Counted from the stretch's first letter, positions 1 through 7,984 are shown. The stretch is 17,532 nucleotides of DNA from an uncultured Eubacteriaceae bacterium (GCA_947625175.1 CANQNI010000010.1:1-17532); one strand, 5' to 3'. Notes: generated from the letters alone by a model not told the origin. Translations and numbers: made by a program.

Positions 1-94
1 AAAGGTCGGAGGCTGGCGTAAAGTGTTGTTCTTGCGTCAACCGTTTGCACGACCGGGTAGCTGCAAACCTACTACCGTTTAGGTGGTGGGTAGT
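1..94 (+). ncRNA. Unidentified structured RNA, cut by the left window edge
   Basis: This stretch is much richer in G/C than the DNA after it and folds into three adjacent hairpins. Hairpin 1 pairs 11-20 with 33-42 (ten positions, one mismatch). Hairpin 2 pairs GTTTGCA (43-49) with TGCAAAC (62-68). Hairpin 3 pairs 68-76 with 82-90 around the five-base loop GTTTA. Hairpins 1 and 3 contain G-U pairs that are only possible in a plus-strand transcript, which is why I assign the + strand. I could not match it to tmRNA, RNase P RNA, SRP RNA or a riboswitch from its visible motifs. It may be the 3' part of a transposon-associated RNA such as the right end of an IS200/IS605 (tnpB) element, but no transposase sequence is visible. 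A reading frame is open from base 2 to a TAG at 80-82, so the end of a protein gene cannot be excluded. Confidence 0.4.
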
Positions 95-113
95 TGATTA
101 ATTCTCCCTTCTT

Positions 114-152
114 TTAAAAAGTTAGTTACATTTATTTTCATTAACTTTTTAA
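114..152. repeat. Perfect 11-bp A/T-rich inverted repeat
   Basis: TTAAAAAGTTA at 114-124 is the exact reverse complement of TAACTTTTTAA at 142-152, separated by 17 bases. It lies about 20 bases beyond the last hairpin of the left-edge RNA. The arms are almost all A/T, so it is weaker than a standard terminator. It could still act as a bidirectional transcription stop, with the A and T runs serving either direction. Function is inferred from position only. Confidence 0.4.
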
Positions 153-248
153 TCTAATTCTTATTTATTATACCCAACAATGTAACAATTACAACAATAG
201 TATTGAAAATAGAATAATTTAGAAAACGATTTATGAAAATATTACATA

Positions 249-294
249 AAACTATATAACTAAATAAAGTATTAACTTAGTTTTCATATAGTTT
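249..294. repeat. Imperfect A/T-rich inverted repeat downstream of telA
   Basis: AAACTATA (249-256) pairs with TATAGTTT (287-294), and AACTAA (258-263) pairs with TTAGTT (277-282), giving a two-part stem with a small asymmetric bulge and a 13-base loop. It lies just beyond the telA terminator. No function can be assigned from sequence, and chance is possible in such A/T-rich DNA. Confidence 0.3.
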
Positions 295-320
295 CAAAAA
301 CTAGTAATAATTTTCAGAGA

Positions 321-349
321 AAAAAAGAAAAGCCCCTTAAAAGGGAGCT
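321..349 (-). terminator. Intrinsic terminator of the xpaC-telA operon
   Basis: On the minus strand, AGCTCCCTTTTAAGGGGCT (349-331) forms a G/C-containing stem-loop and is followed at once by a T-rich run (TTTCTTTTTT, 330-321). It begins five bases after the telA stop codon. Position, stem and T run all fit a rho-independent terminator. Confidence 0.85.
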
Positions 350-353
350 ATTG

Positions 354-1541
354 TTATTCATCGGTAAGTTGTCGACGACTAAGATCAAGAAGTTTATTTT
401 TCAGATCTGATTCAATTTGTTGAATTTCCTGTTCAGCTTGGGCTCTCTTTTCGCGACCAGTCCTCTGAATTTGTAATACTTCATCAAAAGTTGAAATGAG
501 ATCTTCATTTGTTTTCTTAAGTGTCTCTATATCAACAATTCCTCTTTCACTTTCTTCAGCTATTCTAACACTTTCGGATTTGAGCATTTCTGAATTTTTG
601 GTAAGAAGCTGATTGGTCATATTAGTTACTGCTCTTTGAGCTTCAACAGCTTCAGCAGAATGGGCAATTCCAAGTGATAGAGCCATTTGACTTTTCCAAA
701 GAGGGATTGTATTAACCAGAGAGGATTGAATCTTCTCTGCCATTAAAGTATCATTATTTTGAACAAGACGAATTTGCGGAGCCATTTGAATAGCAATTAC
801 TCGGGTAAGCTCCAAGTCATGAATTTTCTTTTCAAATCTATCGATCATTTGTGCAAAATCATTAGCTGCCTGAGTATCTTCTGGTAATCCAGTTTGCTGT
901 GATTTTTGAATTAAAGCTGGAAGTTCTTCATTTCGAGCTCTTTCAATTTTTTGTTTTCCAGCTAAAATATACATCGATAATTCCTTGAAGTAATCCTTAT
1001 TTACATCATACATTTTGTCGAGCATGGCTATATCTTTCATCAGAGTAACCTGATAAGCTTCTAATGAATCGACAATCTTATTGATGTTAACTTCTGCTGT
1101 AGCATATTTATTCTTTAAAGCTTCAACTTTATTTTTTTGTTTTTTAAAGAATCCTAGAAAGCCCCCTTTATTATCATCTTTTTCAAAATTCTGTAGTTCA
1201 GTTACCATGGAAGAAAGTAAGCCACCTACTTCACCCATGTCTTTACTACGAACATTTTTCAGAGCAGATTCACTAAAGTCGGCAATTTTCTTTTGGGATC
1301 CAGCACCATACTGCATAATAACAGCTGAATCTGTAATATCTATAGTTTTAGAGAAGTTTTCAACCTGTTTTCTTTCTTCTGGTGTTAAACTTTCCATTTG
1401 CAAATTATCTTGTTCATTAACTGGAACCTGGACATTACTGGTTGCTGGAACTGTAGTTTCATTTCCTAATGTTAGAGTTGGTGTTGAATCAGCATTTAAA
1501 TCAAAGTCATTGACCTGTTCAAAATCTAAATTATCACTCAT
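354..1541 (-). CDS. TelA/YaaN-family toxic anion resistance protein
   Basis: The 395-residue protein resembles the TelA family (KlaA/TelA of tellurite-resistance plasmids; YaaN of Bacillus subtilis) in length, in its soluble, charged, helix-rich composition, and in having a variable acidic N-terminal region of about 50 residues. No signal peptide or membrane segment is visible. Long charged helical stretches from about residue 130 onward suggest coiled coils. The family is linked to resistance to tellurite and other toxic anions or to cell-envelope stress, but its biochemical activity is not established. The start follows an AGGA motif (TAGGAAATAACAA before ATG) in the 10-base gap after xpaC, so the two genes are co-transcribed. 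Pairing with xpaC matches the xpaC-yaaN arrangement in B. subtilis, which supports the family call. The gene is followed directly by a strong terminator. Confidence 0.85.
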   Translation of the reverse strand: MSDNLDFEQVNDFDLNADSTPTLTLGNETTVPATSNVQVPVNEQDNLQMESLTPEERKQVENFSKTIDITDSAVIMQYGAGSQKKIADFSESALKNVRSKDMGEVGGLLSSMVTELQNFEKDDNKGGFLGFFKKQKNKVEALKNKYATAEVNINKIVDSLEAYQVTLMKDIAMLDKMYDVNKDYFKELSMYILAGKQKIERARNEELPALIQKSQQTGLPEDTQAANDFAQMIDRFEKKIHDLELTRVIAIQMAPQIRLVQNNDTLMAEKIQSSLVNTIPLWKSQMALSLGIAHSAEAVEAQRAVTNMTNQLLTKNSEMLKSESVRIAEESERGIVDIETLKKTNEDLISTFDEVLQIQRTGREKRAQAEQEIQQIESDLKNKLLDLSRRQLTDE

Positions 1542-1551
1542 TTGTTATTTC

Positions 1552-2652
1552 CTAAAAATCGGATTCGGCAAATCCATGTTTGTTAATCATTGTTTTAAGT
1601 ACCTGGATATCAGCATAAACATCTATGACAGTACCGGTATAAAAGTCGTTATACATATTTTTGAAAGCACTATTAACCGTTTTAAGTGCCTCTTCAATTT
1701 CATTTTGTGACTCAATTACATTGTCAGTTCGAATTTTAACTTTATCCAATTCACAATAAGTATTCAAAAGTTTAGTAACAGTAGGGAGAAAGTAATCAAG
1801 GAAATTTCTTAGATCAGGTACCTCTTCCGGCTTTTTAAGAATATAAGTTTGTATCTGTTTTAAGTTATAATCCATTTCCATCAAATCATCTTCAAGTTGA
1901 GGTTTTCTCAAGGCACTTTCCTTCTTCTTCAAATCCTTGACATTATCTCTGACCTCTTTTATCTGATTATAAATTTGATAGAGTTTCGGATAATTCTCTT
2001 CCAGATTCTTTTCATCGCTTTCTTTGATTTTTGATTTACTTTCTACTTTAAGAGCTTCATCTAAGAGTTCCTCAGCTCCTTTACTCAAAACAAAATACTT
2101 ATCATTATGAATAAAATAACCTTTAGGATATAAACCTTCATTTTGAAAAGCTTTAAGATTTTTTACTGTCTTAAATTCAGTCTGATGGGTTTTTTCACTT
2201 AATTCATGGATAGAAACATAAGGTTTCTTTTTAAAAACAGACCTATAAGTTGCATAAGTTTCAGCGTGAATATTTTGAGTAATTCCTAAATATAGGAGTC
2301 CTAGGGAAATAATTAAAGGAACAATAAATACTAAACAAATAAAAACTAAGCTACGATGATAAATAAAGTAAAAAGCTCCACCAAAACCGAGCACAATTCC
2401 TAATATTATTAGTCCAACTACGAGAAAAATAGGACCTGTAATATTACCTGGAGCTGCTTTAGCCATTGGGGAGAGTTCCTTTAGTCGTTTTTTATTCTCC
2501 CGGTCTTCTTTTTTCTGTTGCCATTTCTTTTTAACGGAATTCTTTTGAATAGTTACAGTAGATTTGATATTATCACTTGAACGTTTGAAAGTATTAAATA
2601 AACCTGAACTTTTTTTCGCGGATTCCGAATTTAATTCTTTCTCTTTTTCCAT
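1552..2652 (-). CDS. XpaC-like membrane protein (5-bromo-4-chloroindolyl phosphate hydrolysis family)
   Basis: This 366-residue protein has a very basic N-terminal region (about residues 1-65), two close membrane segments (about 72-98 and 101-124) and a long, charged, largely helical cytoplasmic domain with probable coiled coil (about 210-260). That layout and its place directly before a telA gene match the XpaC family. The family was named for an effect on hydrolysis of a chromogenic phosphate in B. subtilis, but no enzyme active site is known or visible, so enzymatic function should not be assumed. It probably anchors a complex with the TelA-like partner at the membrane. The region after the membrane segments (about 140-200) has hydrophobic spacing like a small helical or winged-helix unit, which is only an impression. 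The ATG is preceded by a weak TTGGAATT site and by an extended -10 promoter about 30 bases upstream. Confidence 0.75.
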   Translation of the reverse strand: MEKEKELNSESAKKSSGLFNTFKRSSDNIKSTVTIQKNSVKKKWQQKKEDRENKKRLKELSPMAKAAPGNITGPIFLVVGLIILGIVLGFGGAFYFIYHRSLVFICLVFIVPLIISLGLLYLGITQNIHAETYATYRSVFKKKPYVSIHELSEKTHQTEFKTVKNLKAFQNEGLYPKGYFIHNDKYFVLSKGAEELLDEALKVESKSKIKESDEKNLEENYPKLYQIYNQIKEVRDNVKDLKKKESALRKPQLEDDLMEMDYNLKQIQTYILKKPEEVPDLRNFLDYFLPTVTKLLNTYCELDKVKIRTDNVIESQNEIEEALKTVNSAFKNMYNDFYTGTVIDVYADIQVLKTMINKHGFAESDF

Positions 2653-2681
2653 TGTTTACGAATTCCAATAATATTGATTTA

Positions 2682-2690
2682 ATTATAACA
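2682..2690 (-). promoter_or_regulatory. Extended -10 promoter of xpaC-telA
   Basis: On the minus strand the sequence reads TGTTATAAT, a perfect TATAAT -10 box with the TGn extension. It lies about 30 bases upstream of the xpaC ATG. No good TTGACA box is present 17 bases further upstream, which is tolerated for extended -10 promoters. An 8-base direct repeat (CCAATAAT on the + strand, 2665-2672 and 2695-2702) flanks it and could be a regulator site. Confidence 0.55.
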
Positions 2691-2707
2691 TTGACCAATA
2701 ATTACAG

Positions 2708-3814
2708 TTAGTTTTCAAATAACTCAACACTTGCTTTTAAATAATCCGTTATACTTAGATGTTGTGTACAAACATTTTCACATTGGCGACATTCAATACA
2801 GTTGCTGGCCAGAGCAGTATTACTGGTTGCTTCATTATAATCTTCTTGAGCACTTTGATATTGACCATCATAATGCTTATTCAGGGCTTTAATAATTTCC
2901 GGGATAGGAATATTGTTTGGACAATTTTCAGTACAGTATCTACAAGAGGTACATTCTATATTATTAGTATTCCCTAAAATTTTTCGCGCCTCGCGTAAGA
3001 TTAAATATTCATCTTCATTAAGGGGTTTAAAATTTTTCATCGTATTAAGGTTATCAACCATCTGATTTGTATTACTCATACCAGAAAGAGTCGTATAAAC
3101 TCCATCTAAAGATGAAATAAAACGTAAAGCCCAGGAAGCAGGAGAGGCCTCAGGATTATAATCTGTGAAGAGTTTTTTTATCTTTTCTGGTGGATTAGCT
3201 AGTTTACCACCTTTAATTGGTTCCATAACCATTATCGGTTTATTATATTTACGGGCAATTTCGTAATTAGCCCGGCTGGAAACAGATGGATTATCCCAAT
3301 CAGCATAATTAAGTTGTAACTGAACAAAATCTATTTCAGGATGCTCTTTTAGTAGTTGTTCAAGTAATTCAGGATCTGAATGAAAGGAAAAACCTAAATT
3401 TCTAATTTTTCCCTGAGCTTTCTTATCTTCCAAGTAATCCCAAATTTTAAAGTTATCGTATCGTTTATAATTATTACGCATTAGGGCATGAAGCAGGTAA
3501 AAATCAAAATAGTTTGTTCCTAAGCGTTCTAAACTTTTATTAAACTGATTTTTGGCAGCTTTTTCAGTTGGAGCCATAAAGGCATTGAGTTTGGAAGCGA
3601 TAGTAAAACTTTCTCTTGGATAGCGGTCGAACAAAGCCTGCTTAATAGCTTTTTCAGATCCAGGATAAACATAGGCTGTATCGAAATAATTAAAACCTGC
3701 GTCCATGTAAAGATCGACCATATCAGAAACCTGGTCAATATCTGTTCTAACCAGCTTCTTTGGTAATCGCATTAAACCAAAACCTAAGCGGGTATTATTC
3801 AAATTATTCTTCAT
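2708..3814 (-). CDS. Aldo/keto reductase with C-terminal 4Fe-4S ferredoxin domain
   Basis: The N-terminal part (about residues 1-270) is an aldo/keto reductase TIM barrel. The catalytic tetrad is visible as D45 and Y50 (in FDTAYVY), K75 (in IASKLN) and H109 (in DFYLLHA). The C-terminal part carries two CxxCxxCxxxC motifs (C288/C291/C294/C298 and C339/C342/C345/C349), expected to bind two [4Fe-4S] clusters. This fused form is common in anaerobic Bacillota and is usually annotated as an oxidoreductase without a known substrate. The clusters suggest electron exchange with ferredoxin or flavodoxin-type carriers as well as NAD(P)H. The ATG lies inside the end of the upstream Cof-type gene (11-base overlap) with no strong ribosome binding site, so translation is probably coupled. 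A role in sugar or aldehyde redox chemistry is inferred from its place after glycogen genes. Confidence 0.88.
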   Translation of the reverse strand: MKNNLNNTRLGFGLMRLPKKLVRTDIDQVSDMVDLYMDAGFNYFDTAYVYPGSEKAIKQALFDRYPRESFTIASKLNAFMAPTEKAAKNQFNKSLERLGTNYFDFYLLHALMRNNYKRYDNFKIWDYLEDKKAQGKIRNLGFSFHSDPELLEQLLKEHPEIDFVQLQLNYADWDNPSVSSRANYEIARKYNKPIMVMEPIKGGKLANPPEKIKKLFTDYNPEASPASWALRFISSLDGVYTTLSGMSNTNQMVDNLNTMKNFKPLNEDEYLILREARKILGNTNNIECTSCRYCTENCPNNIPIPEIIKALNKHYDGQYQSAQEDYNEATSNTALASNCIECRQCENVCTQHLSITDYLKASVELFEN

Positions 3815-4619
3815 TTAAAATAAATTTTTCTATTACTTCTGCTATAGCACTATGATTATAATCATTTTCGGTAATAACATCACAAAGGTCTTTCATTTCT
3901 TCATTAGTATTAGCTACACCAACCCCCAGACCAGCTGCCTGAATCATAGGAAGATCGTTGAAATTATCCCCAATGGCTATAGTATCTTTTAAATCGATTC
4001 CGATTAAATCGCACAGATCAGATAATCCTTTTCCCTTAGTAATTCCTTTTGGATTAAATTCAATATAACGTTGGGCGGAATAACTTACGTCAACGTCATC
4101 TCTTAAGTAAGAGAGATCATTTTCAATTGATTTAAGATAATCAAAATCCGTATTAACAAACAGGAGTTTTATAATATCATCATCAATAAAGTCGAGATTA
4201 GTTTCATCGGTTTCTATAACGGGCATTCTTCCATCAAGGTAATCTCTCTCCTCATCAGTCATGTTAAAGACGTATACTTTATCTTTAGTATAAACGTGTA
4301 TACAATCACCGTATTCTTTTCCTTTAGTAAAGATTTCTTCAGCCAACTCTCTTTTTAATGGAACGAGTTCAAGTAATGTATTATCTTTATTTTCAGTTAA
4401 AGCACCTCCATTAAAGGAGATAACGTATTCTCCAGCTTTGTCGTTTAAACCTAAATCCTTTAGAGTATGTTGGACTGTTTCAAATCCACGCCCTGTTGCT
4501 AAAACAATCTTAACTCCTTTATCTATAGCCTTTTGAATAGCATCTTTGTTTTCTTGTGTAATCGTATGATCATGACTAATTAATGTTTCGTCTAAATCTG
4601 TAGCGATTAGTTTATACAT
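3804..4619 (-). CDS. Cof-type HAD-superfamily phosphatase
   Basis: This 271-residue protein has the HAD hydrolase motifs of the Cof/YidA subfamily. Motif I is DLDETL near the N-terminus, with nucleophile D8 and acid/base D10. Motif II is in LATGRG, and motif IV is GDNFND with D218 and D222 for magnesium. The length and the large cap inserted between motifs II and III fit the IIB group, whose members dephosphorylate sugar phosphates and other small phosphorylated metabolites. The ATG overlaps the last eight bases of the amylase gene and has a good upstream site (AAGGATTTAG before ATG), indicating co-translation in one operon. A sugar-phosphate substrate fits the neighbourhood but is an inference, since these enzymes are promiscuous. 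Confidence 0.9.
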   Translation of the reverse strand: MYKLIATDLDETLISHDHTITQENKDAIQKAIDKGVKIVLATGRGFETVQHTLKDLGLNDKAGEYVISFNGGALTENKDNTLLELVPLKRELAEEIFTKGKEYGDCIHVYTKDKVYVFNMTDEERDYLDGRMPVIETDETNLDFIDDDIIKLLFVNTDFDYLKSIENDLSYLRDDVDVSYSAQRYIEFNPKGITKGKGLSDLCDLIGIDLKDTIAIGDNFNDLPMIQAAGLGVGVANTNEEMKDLCDVITENDYNHSAIAEVIEKFILNEE

Positions 4620-6507
4620 CTAAATCCTTCTCATCATTTAATATTTCAAATAATACATATCCGAAAGGGGAAACATTAATCTGGTCTAGCGTTTTCAAGT
4701 CTCCTGTAAATAAATTTCTACCGCCTTTACCTTCTATCGGATAGTTAAAACTTTGCGCATTATAAGGATTTCGGTTAACAGCTATTAAGTAAGTTTTATC
4801 CTTATAAGTTCTGGTAAATGCAAAAATATCATCTGGTCCAAAAACTGGTTTAAAGTCACCTTTTCTGAGAACATCAGATTTATTTCTTAAATGAATTAGT
4901 TCTTTGTACCAGTCATGGATTTCCTGGTCAATATTTTCCCAATTAAGAGTTGCTCTGTTATATGGATCTTCAAAACCTTGAGCACCAGTTTCATCCCCGT
5001 AATAGATACTGGGCACTCCTGGGAAGGTCATTTGAATTAACATGAGTAACATTAAACGTTTCTTGGCTAGATAATAATCTTCAACCGTTAAACTAAAATT
5101 TTCCCGCTCTATTTCAGAAAGTTCTATGTTGGTGGGAATATTAGCTAAGGCTGTTAAGATTCGTCTTCTATCATGGGATCCAATGAGATTCATATTACTC
5201 ATGAAATTTTCCCGAGGATAATGCTCATATAATGACATTAGCTGTCTCATAACCTGGTCAGAATTCCTGTAACCTTTAAAGAAATCAAGCATACATAATC
5301 TAAAAGGGTAGTTCATAACACTATCAAGTTCTCGACCCAGTAGATAGTCTCTTAGTTTTCCGTATGAAACTTTATTGGAAGCATCTTCCCAGACTTCACC
5401 AATTAAAATAGAATCCGGATCTTCAGTTAGTAAGGCTTCTTTAATACCAACAATAAAGTCATCAGTTAATTCATCAGCAACATCTAGGCGCCATCCACTA
5501 GCTCCCTTTTTAATCCAGTATCTGATTATGGAGTTATCTCCTGAAAAAATGAAATGCCTTAAGTTATCATTATTTTTATTAGTACTTGGCATACTCTTAA
5601 TTCCCCACCAGGATTCATATTCATCAGGATGATTTATAAAGTTATACCAGGAATAATAAGGACTTTGTTTATCCTGATAGGCTCCTACCTCAGGATAGAC
5701 GTTATATTTATTAAAGTAACGACTATTATCTCCTGTATGGTTAAATACGCCATCCAGAATGATTCTAATTCCGCGTTTCTTGGCTTCTTGACAAAGTTCT
5801 TCAAATATTTCAAGGTTACCGAATTCAGGAGCAATTTTCTTATAATCAGCAGTATCATACTTATGATTACTACAGGATTGGAAGATTGGATTTAAATAGA
5901 TAATTGAAATACCTAAATCTTCTAGATAATCCAGTTTGTCAATAATTCCCTGAAGATTACCACCAAAGAAATCATAATAATCAATTGAACCATCAGGTTT
6001 ACGGAAATAATGTGGTTTATCGGTCCAGTTTGTATGGAGGATAGTATGTTTAGGATAAACCGGAGTAAAATCCTCTCGATCACCATGATTAAAGCGGTCA
6101 GGGAAAATCTGATAAATAACTCCTTCTTTAAACCATTCAGGAATTTTACGCTCAGGACTATAAACAGTAATCTGATAACTTTGATCAGAGAATAAATTCA
6201 CTTGTCCTTCACCACCAAATCCATCAGGCGGAGCACCATAGATGTAATGGGAATTAAACGCGTCAAAATGGAAATCGTACCATAATAATCCGGTTGAAGC
6301 AGGCATAGGGATAGTTACTTCAAATACTTCTGGATCTTCAGGAGACTGAATCATTGGATAATAATTATCATGATCCCGAAAATTTGTATGAAGCATAATA
6401 TTCATCGTTTCATTACTTCGAACTCTGAAAGTAACTTCCTTTCCGATTTCAGCTGCACCAAAAGGATTTTTATAAAATTCATCCCAGGAGTCGTGTTTAA
6501 AGTACAT
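4612..6507 (-). CDS. GH13 alpha-amylase family enzyme, neopullulanase/cyclomaltodextrinase-like
   Basis: This 631-residue enzyme has an N-terminal beta-sandwich region (about 1-120), a GH13 TIM barrel (about 125-550) and a C-terminal beta domain. The four GH13 regions are visible: DGVFNH (252-257), GWRLDVAD with R340 and nucleophile D342, IGEVW with acid/base E371, and GSHD with H445 and D446. The order YDTADY then PEFG resembles neopullulanases, maltogenic amylases and cyclomaltodextrinases, which act on small maltodextrins and some alpha-1,6-containing substrates. No signal peptide is visible, so it should work in the cytoplasm on glycogen-derived or imported maltodextrins. It may partly replace the debranching enzyme absent from this window. 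It starts 43 bases after the glgA stop, behind a terminator-like hairpin, with only a weak GAGATAAG site before the ATG. Confidence 0.9.
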   Translation of the reverse strand: MYFKHDSWDEFYKNPFGAAEIGKEVTFRVRSNETMNIMLHTNFRDHDNYYPMIQSPEDPEVFEVTIPMPASTGLLWYDFHFDAFNSHYIYGAPPDGFGGEGQVNLFSDQSYQITVYSPERKIPEWFKEGVIYQIFPDRFNHGDREDFTPVYPKHTILHTNWTDKPHYFRKPDGSIDYYDFFGGNLQGIIDKLDYLEDLGISIIYLNPIFQSCSNHKYDTADYKKIAPEFGNLEIFEELCQEAKKRGIRIILDGVFNHTGDNSRYFNKYNVYPEVGAYQDKQSPYYSWYNFINHPDEYESWWGIKSMPSTNKNNDNLRHFIFSGDNSIIRYWIKKGASGWRLDVADELTDDFIVGIKEALLTEDPDSILIGEVWEDASNKVSYGKLRDYLLGRELDSVMNYPFRLCMLDFFKGYRNSDQVMRQLMSLYEHYPRENFMSNMNLIGSHDRRRILTALANIPTNIELSEIERENFSLTVEDYYLAKKRLMLLMLIQMTFPGVPSIYYGDETGAQGFEDPYNRATLNWENIDQEIHDWYKELIHLRNKSDVLRKGDFKPVFGPDDIFAFTRTYKDKTYLIAVNRNPYNAQSFNYPIEGKGGRNLFTGDLKTLDQINVSPFGYVLFEILNDEKDLDV

Positions 6508-6536
6508 TTCTTATCTCAATTCTTTTTGTTTCGACG

Positions 6537-6563
6537 AAAAAGGGCAGGTTTTAGAGCCTGCCC
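6537..6563 (-). terminator. Intrinsic terminator overlapping the glgA stop codon
   Basis: On the minus strand GGGCAGG (6563-6557) and CCTGCCC (6548-6542) form a perfect seven-pair G/C-rich stem with an 8-base loop, followed directly by TTTTT. The ascending arm is the glgA codons for Gly and Arg near the C-terminus, and the TAA stop lies in the loop. It should reduce or stop transcription entering the amylase gene. A ribosome terminating on glgA would cover the stem, so readthrough could depend on translation. Confidence 0.75.
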
Positions 6564-7981
6564 GTTATTTTCTTATACCAGTATAAGTAGGTTTGTGCTG
6601 AGGAACGCCAATTATAATGGGATTCAAAAGCATTATTTACTAATTGTCGCCACTCATCTTTATGATCATAGTAGAGATTAACAGCTTTTTGGATTGTATA
6701 AAGCATGTCATGAGCGTTATACGTCTTGAAAGTAAACCCATTACCTTCACCTGTTTCGGGATTAAAGTAATGAATTGAATCTTTCAGACCACCTGTTTCT
6801 CTAACAATTGGTATGGTTCCGTACCTTAGAGCAATCATTTGGGTTAATCCACAAGGCTCGAATTTTGATGGAACTAAGAACATATCTGAAGCAGCATATA
6901 TCTTATGGGACAAGGCTTCATTAAATTCGATTAAAGCTTTCATCTTATCCGGATACTGAGCAGCAACTTCAGAAAGTCTGCGTTCATATTCACTATCTCC
7001 AGTTCCAAGTACTACTAATTGCACATCCATATGAAGAATATCATGAATAACACCTAGTAGGAGGTCAACTCCCTTTTGGTCAACAAGACGGGTAATCATG
7101 GAGATGAGCGGAACATCAGGCTTAACAGGAAGTCCAAGTTCTTCTTGAAGTCGTTTTTTGTTTTCAGCCTTCTTTTTAATTGAACGGGTATAGTTAACGT
7201 ATAATGCTTTATCTGTTTGTGGATTATAAACAGATTCATCTATTCCATTTAGAATTCCATGTAATTTCCAGTCGATATCTCTGGCGACTCCATCTAAGCC
7301 TTCACCGTAATAAGGATCTTTTATTTCTTCGGCATAAGTAGGGGAAACGGTTGTAACCAGATCAGCTGTATACATAGCTGCCTTCATGAAATTAACTTTA
7401 TTGTAATATTCCATTTGAGCAGGGAAGTAATCCAGATTTAGAATATGTCTTACGTCATCAAATCCATATAAACCCTGATACTTAATATTATGAATTGTGT
7501 AACAGGTTCGTGTATTTGTATAATGCCAGGCATATTGTTCTTTTAAAAAGAAGGGAACTAGTGACGTTTGCCAGTCATTGGCATGGAGAATATCTGGATA
7601 AAAATCTATATATGGAATGCTTTCCAGAACGGCTCTTGAAAAGAAGATAAAACGTTCTGCATCATCATAGAAACCATATAAAGAAGGTCTTTTAAAATAA
7701 TGTTCATTATCTACAAAGTAATAGGTAATTCCATCAAAATCATATTTGAAAAGACCACAGTACTGATTCTGATCACCAACTTTAATCCAGAAGTTAGTTA
7801 GATACTCAAAGTCCTTAACATATTCCCATGGAATAGAGTCATATTTGGGCAAAATTACTCGAGCATCAACCTCATCCTTTGGAAAAGCCTGAGGTAAGGC
7901 TCCAATTACGTCGCCCAAACCTCCACTTTTAGCAAATGGATAACATTCAGATGCAGCGAATAAAACTTTTAACTTATCCAT
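6551..7981 (-). CDS. glgA: Glycogen synthase (ADP-glucose type)
   Basis: GlgA transfers glucose from ADP-glucose to the non-reducing end of alpha-1,4-glucan. The 476-residue protein is full length for the bacterial GT5 family. The N-terminal nucleotide-sugar motif KSGGLGDV starts at K18, HANDW lies at 133-137, and the C-terminal domain has TRLVDQKG (about 297-304) and the FEPCGLTQ motif with E375. The fold is two Rossmann-type domains (GT-B) and it is cytoplasmic. The ATG is three bases after the glgD stop, with an AAGGTG site inside the end of glgD, so translation is probably coupled. It is the last of the glgCDA genes before a terminator. The last codons form one arm of that terminator. Confidence 0.97.
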   Translation of the reverse strand: MDKLKVLFAASECYPFAKSGGLGDVIGALPQAFPKDEVDARVILPKYDSIPWEYVKDFEYLTNFWIKVGDQNQYCGLFKYDFDGITYYFVDNEHYFKRPSLYGFYDDAERFIFFSRAVLESIPYIDFYPDILHANDWQTSLVPFFLKEQYAWHYTNTRTCYTIHNIKYQGLYGFDDVRHILNLDYFPAQMEYYNKVNFMKAAMYTADLVTTVSPTYAEEIKDPYYGEGLDGVARDIDWKLHGILNGIDESVYNPQTDKALYVNYTRSIKKKAENKKRLQEELGLPVKPDVPLISMITRLVDQKGVDLLLGVIHDILHMDVQLVVLGTGDSEYERRLSEVAAQYPDKMKALIEFNEALSHKIYAASDMFLVPSKFEPCGLTQMIALRYGTIPIVRETGGLKDSIHYFNPETGEGNGFTFKTYNAHDMLYTIQKAVNLYYDHKDEWRQLVNNAFESHYNWRSSAQTYLYWYKKITGRL

Positions 7982-7984
7982 TGA

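Larger units (their letters stand above)
95..320. other. A/T-rich intergenic region
   Basis: Together with the partial RNA and the telA terminator, this makes a gene-free stretch of about 350 bases. I see no plausible coding frame with a ribosome binding site on either strand. It contains two inverted repeats listed separately and is otherwise simple A/T-rich sequence. It lies between the 3' end of the telA operon and the presumed 3' end of the left-edge RNA, so it is probably a region between converging transcripts. Confidence 0.6.

Noticed and set aside
1..94. Identity as tmRNA, RNase P RNA or SRP RNA
   Set aside because: The conserved 3' ends and core motifs of these RNAs that I know are not present in the visible part.
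1081..1710. A long open frame on the + strand opposite telA and xpaC
   Set aside because: It runs antisense across two well-supported genes, has no ribosome binding site and no recognisable motif, and reads as a by-product of their codon use.
4612..6507. A secreted alpha-amylase
   Set aside because: The N-terminus has no hydrophobic signal segment, and the gene is translationally linked to cytoplasmic enzymes.
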